Positions 56,396 to 64,000 of a DNA stretch of 64,000 nt are shown one piece after another. How positions within the stretch are numbered: position 1 is the stretch's first letter; each line of letters begins with the position of its first letter. The stretch covers positions 136,070,682 through 136,134,681 of the forward strand of contig CM054062.1 in the NCBI GenBank assembly GCA_028641055.1, read 5' to 3'. The position numbers and the translations under genes were made by a program. Source of the stretch: Alopecurus myosuroides (taxonomy: Eukaryota > Streptophyta > Magnoliopsida > Poales > Poaceae). Below the pieces are notes generated by a model. That model was not told the origin of the DNA, searched no databases, and was given only the letters and a program-made list of their open reading frames with translations.

Positions 56396-57171
56396 ATGGA
56401 AAACAACAAAAATATGAGAGAACTTTATAATGTTTATCTTGAATTAGGACATGCTGCTTTTGAAGAGAAAATTAAAAAACCTATGGAGCTTTATTTGCAT
56501 GCTAGTAGCACTGTTATTAGTATAAATTCTTTGAACACCATTATTTCTAATGCTATGGAAAAGTCTAATCTTGGGGAAGCTGGTTTTGATGAATATGATA
56601 TTTTTAGTCCCCCAAGTTTTGAGGAGGAAATTTTCTTTGATGATACTTTGCCTCCAATATATGATGATAAAATGATGAATATGTTATTTTCAGTCCACCT
56701 ACTATTGAGGAGAAAATTAATTATGATTGCTATATGCCTCCTATAGTTGATGATTATGGTGATGAGAATAATAATGATAGCTATTTTGTTGAATTTGCTC
56801 CCACTTCTATTAATAAGAATGACTATGCTTATGTGGAGGGTATTAATTCTTGTATGCACGTGGCTCATGATAAGAATGTAATATGTGATAGTTATATTGT
56901 TAATTTCATTCATGATGCTAATGAAAGTTATTATGAGAGAGGTAAACATAATTTAATGCATCTCAATAATATCAAGTTTCCCCTCTTTATGTTGAATTTT
57001 TTGAAGTTGCACTTATTTTGCTTTCCTATGCTTGTTGCCTTGTGCTTTCACGACTTGTTTTTATACAAGATTATTTTCATAGGAAGTGGGTTAGACTTAA
57101 ATTTGTTTTATGTTTGCTTCTTGATGCTCTATTTTGCTTCCATTAATATTTCTCATCTGAGTATCTTCTGA
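56396..57171 (+). pseudogene. Acidic ORF of the non-autonomous Gypsy element
   Basis: Starts MENNKNMRELYNVYLELGHA; a one-base shift near 56690 joins it to a second frame (PPIVDDYGDENNNDSYFVEF), ending SHLSIF at 57171. The first part is acidic with repeated FDEYDIFSPPSFEEEIFFDD- and PPIYDD-like blocks. The C-terminal part is hydrophobic (FPLFMLNFLKLHLFCFPMLV), perhaps membrane-interacting. No gag, protease or zinc motif is recognised. It is unlike the gag-like ORF at 35193-37508 in sequence. Confidence 0.55.
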
Positions 57172-59820
57172 AATTATCATGCCTAGCTAAAAGGCTTTAA
57201 AGAAAAGCACTTCTTGGGAGATAACCCATGGTTTTATTTTTTCATTGTTTTGCTCTGTTTTCTTTGAGTCAAGGGGTTGTATACTTCTGTAGAAACTCCT
57301 TTGTATCTTTGTTTTCATGTTTTAGTAGTGCTAAGTAAGGTTTCTGACAAGATTTGGAGTTGGTTTTTGGATTTCTGCGCAGGAAACAGATTTCTGCTGT
57401 CCACCGTAAAAAATCGTATAAATAGAAAAATCATAATGACCTGAAATTTCTTGTGCTTATTCCTCGGCTAATTCCGCAACGTTTTTGTTCTTTATGTTTT
57501 TCGATCTGAGCAACGTAAGTGCCTCGAATTGTTTTGTCTTTACAGACTGTTCTGGTTTTGACAGATTCTGCCATTTTTATTGCATTTGCTCTTTTGCGAT
57601 GTCAAGTGGATTTCTTTGCTTCACGAAACATCAGTAGCTGTAGATAATATTTAAAAGTATCAATAGCACTTGTTCCATACATAACCCATGGATTTTTTAT
57701 TGTTGCACTAACCCTCTAATGCGAAATACTCTTTGAGTGTGGTGTGAAGAAAGTTTTCAAGGGTCAAGAGAAGAGAGTGATATATGTGATCAAGAAGAGT
57801 GCAAAGTAAAATCTTGGGGATGGCCCCATGGTTCATCCAAGCATATTTTTAGAAGACTCAATCATCTAAGCTTGGGGATTCCCAAGGCATCCCCTTCTTC
57901 ATCAACAATCTATGAGGTCACTTCTAGTGAAACTATATTTTTATTCGGTCACATCATATGAAGTTTCCTTGGAGCGTATGTTTGTTTTTCTTTTGTTTTC
58001 CTTGATTAAATAATATAGTTGGGCCCTAGCATTACTTGTTTGGGAGAGAGACACGCTCGGCTTTTTCGTTTGAATACTTGCTATGCTAGTATTCTTAGTT
58101 TTTCTGCTAGTTGTTGCAAAAATTCATGTTTAGCTCTCGTTTTCATTGCATCTCTTGTTCAGAGATGTTAGTTTTAGTAGTGTTATGTGAGTACTATCAT
58201 GTTTGATTTCCGTATAATTTAGAGAGTTTTTGTTAAAGCATGTTTTGTATGGTGCTCATTGGGAAAATAAACTGCTGCTTGAGGTAGAATTTATAACGGT
58301 GCAAGTAGAAGCTCGTATAGACTATGGCTAGACTTTTTGATATCATGCTAGATGTTATTTTAATTCTAAATCCTTGTGGTTATTTAGTAGCATGATTAGC
58401 CTCAAATATCTGAGAGTTTTAATGTGCCATTGAAAGAATCATGAGTTGTTCTTGTCATATTGAAGCATAAATTTGTGGTGTTCTCCTTTGAATGTTTAAT
58501 TTGGTTGACTTGGTGCATGCTCACGCCATGTTTATGACTATGAACCAGTCACTAATAGGATCTATGGTAATTTAGTTTTTGAGCTTGTGGTACCACTTAT
58601 GCTTTGATTAATAATGTTTATGTCTCTATGCATGATTATGGCTCTTATGCTCTCTTGATTTGTCGCTCTGAGTCTTTTGCTAGCCTCCACCTGTATTGAG
58701 TATGAGCTCTACTCGTGCATCCAAATCCCAAAAACCAAAGTTTTTCCCATTGTGTCCACCGTACCTACCTACATGTGGTATTTAACCGCCACTCCAAAGT
58801 AAATTGCTCATGTGTTACCTTTAAAACTTTCAAAATTACTCCTGTTTTGTGCTCCTGTTTTAGCTCATGAGGACGTAAATAGAAAATATTTTCTCACTTG
58901 TTGATTGAGTGTCTTCATCCAGTTATCCAATGATAGAAGAGCTGGCAGCGGAGTGCCCAACCCCAAATTAATAACACAAATTCTCTTCACTATTTTTGCC
59001 CCTGATTTATCAATCAAAGCATAATTGTGTAAACAAAAGAGAAAGAGGGATGACCTTCTACCCAGATGCGTCCTTCTATGGGAGCCGCTCTTGTGAAGTC
59101 TAGTTGGCTTGTGATGTACTGTATTTTCTGTTTACCATTCGTTGACATAAGCATACACCTCTCTTAAAATATAGACACTCCTCCACGGTATGTGATTGTT
59201 GGCAGGCACCCGAGGATTCGGTTAGCCATGGTTTGTGAAATATGGTTGGGAGGAATGTCAAGTTTTTTATACCTCTGTTTAATAAAATAAAAGATCTAGC
59301 ACATGAGTTGATCCCTGCTTCCCTCTGTGAAGGGCCTTTCTTTTACTTTTATGTCGAGTATCCATCTTCTAACTTTATGCACGGTTAAGAGAGCATACTT
59401 GCCATTCTGAGTTTTATGTGCATTTGTCCCAGAAACATTATTAATTGATTCATGATGTGTTAGTGCTTGTTCTCTAATTATTTGTTCTAGTCCTCCTCAT
59501 GAACTTTGAAGGTGTCCTGGCATTTATGTTTTTTCCCACACTTAAGGACTAGTGAAATATCAATTTGACATGTTTTCTCTATACTTGAACAAACGTATAT
59601 CTTTCTTTGCATTGTTATTCATGATCTTTTATTTGAGTTACTTCTCATGATGCAAGGTGATTGCTATGCTTATTATTAAAGTTCTATTTATCATGCTTGT
59701 GTTAAATTTATATGATCTTAGCTTACTTATGCTTTTACATTATTGATGATCAAGTTTATGTTGGTAGCATGTCACCTCAGAAATTATGTGTTTTTATAGT
59801 TTACCTACTCGAGGACGAGT
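57172..59820 (+). other. Non-coding 3' region of the non-autonomous Gypsy element
   Basis: No supported gene in about 2.6 kb. The segment 58735-59345 is homologous to 8755-9350 in the Athila-like element. The rest is T-rich and shows no known motif. Confidence 0.65.
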
Positions 59821-59839
59821 AGAAACTAAGCTTGCGAAT

Positions 59840-61236
59840 GTCGTTACGTCATAAACGTATCCTTAATTTCTGATGTTCCATGTTGTTATCCACATGTTTT
59901 CTATACACTTTATGTCATTTTTATCAATTTTCCGGGACTAACCTATTGACAAGATGCCACAGAGCCAGTTCATGTTTTCTGCTGTTTTTTGTTTCAGAAA
60001 AGTTGTTCTGGAATATTCTCGGAATTGGACGATTCAAAAGCCAAAAGTCTCCCGGAGGGTCAAGGAAGTCCCGAAGAGACCCGGAGCGGGGCCACAGGGT
60101 GGCCACACCATAGGGTGGCACGGGTCCTCCTGGCCGCGCCACCAGGTGGTGTGGCCCCCCTGGCCCCCCCCGACATCGCCCTTTCGCCTATATATGCCCC
60201 CCGATGCATAAACCCTAAGAGGATCGGTTTTTTCCACCAAAAACATTCGTAGCTCCGCCACCGCCGCCGATAAGTTTCGGGGGACAGAAATCTCTGTTCT
60301 GGCACCTGCCGGACGGGGAAGTACCCCTGGAGCCATCTCCATCGACTCCACCGTCATCTTCATCGTCGTTGTTGTCTCCTATGATGAGGAGGAAGTAGTT
60401 GTCCCGCGGGTCTGAGGGCTCTACCGATAGCTATGTGTTTCATCTCTCTCTCCCATGGTGTGATCTTTATGTGATCATGAGCTTTGTAATCTAGTTGAAC
60501 AAGTAGATGTTACTCTTCATATGTTATGCTACTCGAGTGGTTTTGTTATGAGATCTCCTTAAATACTCTTATCATGGTGTAAATGTGACAGTGTGTGCAC
60601 CGTGTGGTTTAGCTTGATATTTATATCTTGTGTTGGATGACCCTATGAAATTGTGGTGTTTGTCTATTACCTTCTAGGCGCTCATAGTGACAGCGTGGGG
60701 TGAACTAGACATGGGAATGCGGCTTTGAGGAGTGCGGTTACAGCCCTACGCAATGAATTGGTGGTTGTTATTCAACCGGAGAGTGGTTAGGAGTAGCATA
60801 GAGAAGAGAGATATTTATGCATTCAATTATGTTATCATTGTTGAGAGTGTCCACTAGTGAAAGTAAGATCCCAAGGCCTTGTTTCTAATCATTGAAACAC
60901 TGTTTACAATCGGTTTTGCTACATGTTTGCTTGCTGCCATTTTTATTTCAGATTGTTATTATCACTTATAGACATCCATATTACTTGCATTTCACTCTCT
61001 CTTCGCCGAACTAGTGCACCTATACAACCGACAATTGTATTAGGTGTGTTGGGTACACAAGAGACTTCTTGTATCGTAATTGCAGGGTTGCTTGAGAGAG
61101 ATATCTTTGACCTCTTCCTCCCTGAGTTTGATAAACCTTGGGTGATCCACTTAAGGGAAACTTTCTGATGTTCTACAAACCTCTTCACTTGGAGGCCCAA
61201 AACTGTTTACAAGAATAGAAGCGTGCGTAGACATCA
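59840..61236 (+). repeat. 3' LTR of the non-autonomous Gypsy element
   Basis: The start is set by the word ACGTCATAAACGTATCC after CTAAGCTTGCG, a degraded polypurine tract. Ends GTAGACATCA. A TATA-like CCTATATATGC lies at about 60187-60197. Confidence 0.8.
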
Positions 61237-61429
61237 CATTACAACCTCAAATTAGAACTTATAATTAGAGCTATTTTAATTGAATTAGAGCTTCTTTTAA
61301 TTGGGGTTTTGAGGTGTCCTCTCCCAGTTATACCTAGCTTCTGATTCCTCTCGCTCTTGTGATGAGAACTCCACCTTCTTATACACCTTAGGTTCCTAGT
61401 CCTGGACAGCGAAGATCAGCAAAACTAGA
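61237..61429. other. Short flank between the Gypsy element and the LINE
   Basis: AT-rich, with AATTAGAGCT repeated about three times; no gene seen. It may be the 3' end of the LINE. Confidence 0.35.
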
Positions 61430-64000
61430 CCCGACGTATGTGTGAGAGATCTCATAGGGGTAACACGTGACACCCTCACTTTTTTGATCGAGGTGTTGGA
61501 TATGAAGAGTCGGAAACATACTCACAGTCTTGTGCATGAGGATCTTCATCGACATCTCTTCCGCAACTAGGTGTTGGTAAACGATCTCGAGCTAGATCTT
61601 GGAATTGTTATTCACTTGTATCTTCATAGATATATATTGGCTATTGCGTAGCATGCATGGAAAAATTCCCTTGCACACAACCCAGTAATAAGTCCTCTTC
61701 AAAAGGGTGAATCTGTAGGTTTGGAAGCAACTTGAGAATGAGATTTGGATTGAATTATTTGTTATGTAGCAGCCCCTGCCACAACCCTTCCTCATTTAAC
61801 AACTTGAAAATACATTTGCTAAGTAAACACTTGTTTTTAATCTATAACACTTTGGCCCCAAGCCCTCCTTGATCCTTTGGGCTAAAAAATTATATTTCCT
61901 TTTGTGAGTCTGTATTTTGTCAGTTTTCCAAAAGATATGGGAACAAAAAAATCAAGTCTCTGACGAGCCCCTATAGGTATTTCGAGGAAGGACAATAAGA
62001 ACATGTGTAGGCTTGTGAGCACAAAATTAATTAAAGTAAGACGATCTCCATAGTAGAGAAACTTCCCTACACAATTACTTAGTTTACACTCAAAACGGTC
62101 TTCCAACTTCTTCCATTCATTATTTCGTAATTTTCTGTGATGGATAGAGACTCCTAGATATTTTATGGGAAAGGTTGTAGATTCACACCTAGAAAGGATC
62201 TTGTATTTCTCCCCTACTTCTTTAGTCTCGAAGGTTGCTCAACGATATACAAAATAAGTTGCATAGACCGTGCTGCATAAAAATGATCATATCATCTGCA
62301 TATTATAAATGGAGACTCCACCCATGAGGGATAATCCTTGCTATGTGTCCATCTAATTTTGCTTGATTAATTAAAATTGCTAGAATGTGAGCAACAATAT
62401 TTAAAATAATATGATAAAGTGGGTCTCCTTGTCATAACCCTTGTGAGTTATAAAATGGTTCCCAACGTTATGGTTCACATGAATACCCACACTACCCTTA
62501 TTAATAAAATCTTGTGTTTATTTACACCAAGAAACATCGACCCCTCCATCTGCATTGCTTGTTGTAAGATCTTCCAGTTAACCTTATCCTAACCTTTTTC
62601 AAATTTATCTTAAGATGGACCCCATCCATCTTTTTTCATTTAAGTTCATGAATCGTCTCGTGCAAGACTACCACCCATATATAATGTGTCTATCAGGAAC
62701 AAAAGCATTATGCGTAGGTCTCATTACCTTTTGGGGTATACTTGTGATACGATTGGTCACAACCTTTGGAAAAATCATAAAATAACATTTAGAAAACATC
62801 TGGGTCGGTATTATTAAAATTGAATTGCATTTTCTTTAGGGAGAAGAATGATTGTTCCAAAATTTCATGAAATAAAAGCATATAGCCCATGAAAAGAATA
62901 AAACATTTCCACTAAATCCTTCTTTATAAAATTAAAAAAATTCTGACAGAACTCATATAGAAACCCATTTGTTCTTAGAGCCTTATTCTTTTCGATTTGC
63001 ATAATGGCCTCATGCACCTCCTTCGTAAAGACCGCTGTTAAAATCAGGTTCTCTTAGGATAATAGGCGTGGAATATCTTGTACATTCGTCTCTACCAAGA
63101 TGAAATTGTTTTGATTAGATGGGCCAAAAAGATTCTTATAATATTCAGATATATATACCCGCAGATTTTTGTCTCCTACAATCGTTCCCATATCCTGTTC
63201 TAGTTGGAATATTGTTTTCCTCCTATGTTTTTCACTGTGAATTAAGTGAAAATATTTAGTATTATTGCCACCCTTCTGGACATACTATTTTTTTTAGCTG
63301 AGCCTATTTATACTCCTCGTCTCGTCTAAGATTCTGTATAGCGTCATTTTATGCTCGCAACTCTTCTTGCTCAGAAGTACAAGGAGGGCCTTGCTCCTCT
63401 TTCACGTCTAAAATGTTAAATATTTTTAATAATCTCCTTTTCTTTTATGTACACACCACTTAAATTGCATGCCCACCCTCGCAAGAACTTCCTAATATGG
63501 TGGATCTTGTTCTGGAACTTTTCCATCGGGTGTTTTCCTTTTAAACCGAATTAAATTCTTTGGAAAGCATTCCAAAAATCCTTCCCTGCCTAGACAAGAT
63601 ATCTCAAAATAAAAGTGTTCCTAATATCCAGGTGAGCTTGTCCATTTGAGTCTAGAAGATGTGGGTTGTGGTACGGCCTAGCCTTACTGAGAGCACGAAC
63701 TGAAACCAGTGGAAACTTTTGTTCCCACTCCATGCTTACAAGAATTCTACCAGCTTTTCGAACGTAGGATTATCACGATGACTATACCAAGTATATTGTC
63801 TACCCAGTATTAGCTGTTTCAAACTTAGAAAAATCTCAATAATAGGTTTAAAAATGAATGGCCACCTAGCATTGAAGTTATCATTGTTTTTCTTCTCTCC
63901 TACGAATAATATTGAAGTTATCATTGTTTTTTCTTCTCTCCTACGAATAATATTGAAGTATCCTTCTGCCAACAACAGGAGAGATTCATCCTCACATGTA
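61430..64000 (-). pseudogene. LINE (L1-type) ORF2 remnant, minus strand
   Basis: Reading the minus strand from the right: 63975-63736 is the end of the endonuclease (LILGRQYTWYSHRDNPTFEK; a GDFN-like block reads EGYFNIIRR). The RT region follows with GDPLYHIILNIVAHIL and a still intact YADD motif at 62291-62302. Next comes the post-RT block EDRFECKLSNCVGKFLYYGD, then TLINFVLTSLHMFLLSFLEI. Last is a degenerate C-terminal zinc-like region near 61590-61790. Dozens of stops and shifts are present. The 5' part lies beyond the window. Confidence 0.82.
63871..63951 (-). repeat. 40-41 bp tandem duplication inside the LINE
   Basis: Two copies (63871-63910 and 63911-63951) of a unit starting ATTGAAGTTATCATTG and ending CTACGAATAAT, with one extra T in the second. 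Confidence 0.9.

Larger units (their letters stand above)
54951..61236 (+). mobile_element. Non-autonomous Gypsy element (Sabrina/WHAM-like structure)
   Basis: The direct repeats 54951-56223 and about 59840-61236 are LTRs ending ATAGACATCA or GTAGACATCA. The left LTR lacks about its first 115 bp, so no target duplication is visible. A tRNA-Asp-like PBS follows the left LTR. The interior has a short acidic ORF and about 2.6 kb of non-coding sequence, with no protease, RT or integrase. The 3' non-coding part matches the Athila-like element at 8.7-9.4 kb, so that lineage is the likely enzyme donor. Family name tentative. Confidence 0.82.

Noticed and set aside
1..64000. CRISPR arrays, rRNA genes, bacterial operons
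   Set aside because: No regularly spaced repeats, rRNA signatures or prokaryotic gene organisation; tandem repeats seen are only two or three adjacent copies within transposons.

Overview
The window looks like gene-poor, retrotransposon-dense chromatin from a large grass genome, most likely Triticeae (wheat, barley, Aegilops). The grounds are nested LTR retrotransposons with clean target-site duplications (TSDs), plant initiator-Met and Asp primer-binding sites, Stowaway MITEs and Mutator-like elements. Family names are tentative because nothing could be searched. Almost all open reading frames belong to mobile elements. Only one split gene looks like an ordinary host gene, and one zinc-finger pseudogene may be host-derived or captured.

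Layout. 1-6370: a minus-strand LARD-like element with a 4.95-kb LTR and a 1.3-kb non-coding interior. It is inserted in an Athila-like Gypsy element (6371-11395) that retains a broken pol, a downstream ORF and a 1.5-kb LTR. 11396-12990: relic sequence and a possible MITE. 12990-19985: a LINE split by a Copia element (13566-19449, TSD CCTAC). That Copia carries a 1.2-kb Mutator-like element in its left LTR (9-bp TSD), and the second LINE half carries a Stowaway MITE.

20709-39960: a small host gene (TATA box, ATG at 20811, stop at 39958-39960) cut by an 18.7-kb insertion with TSD CTTGG. The insertion is a gag-only LTR element (20881-39605) encoding a large protein of unknown function. It is itself interrupted by a 12.2-kb Tat-lineage Gypsy element (22868-35077, TSD TGTTG) and by a foldback Mutator-like element in its 3' LTR (37851-39043).

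40179-44192: a half Stowaway, a GRF zinc-finger pseudogene and unclassified repeats. 44193-54816: a second, younger Tat element (TSD GTCCA) with near-intact PR-RT-RNaseH-IN but no gag core. 54951-61236: a non-autonomous, tRNA-Asp-primed Gypsy element whose 3' non-coding region matches that of the Athila-like element at 8.7-9.4 kb. 61430-64000: a decayed minus-strand LINE.

How the parts relate. Both Tat elements carry, between integrase and 3' LTR, a convergent opposite-strand multi-exon gene with its own TATA box and canonical GT-AG introns. Its predicted product resembles the plant 'putative gypsy type transposon' domain. With the gag-only element and the cis-sharing non-autonomous Gypsy, the window shows several kinds of division of labour among retroelements: donors of enzymes, donors of gag-like protein, and elements that contribute only cis signals.
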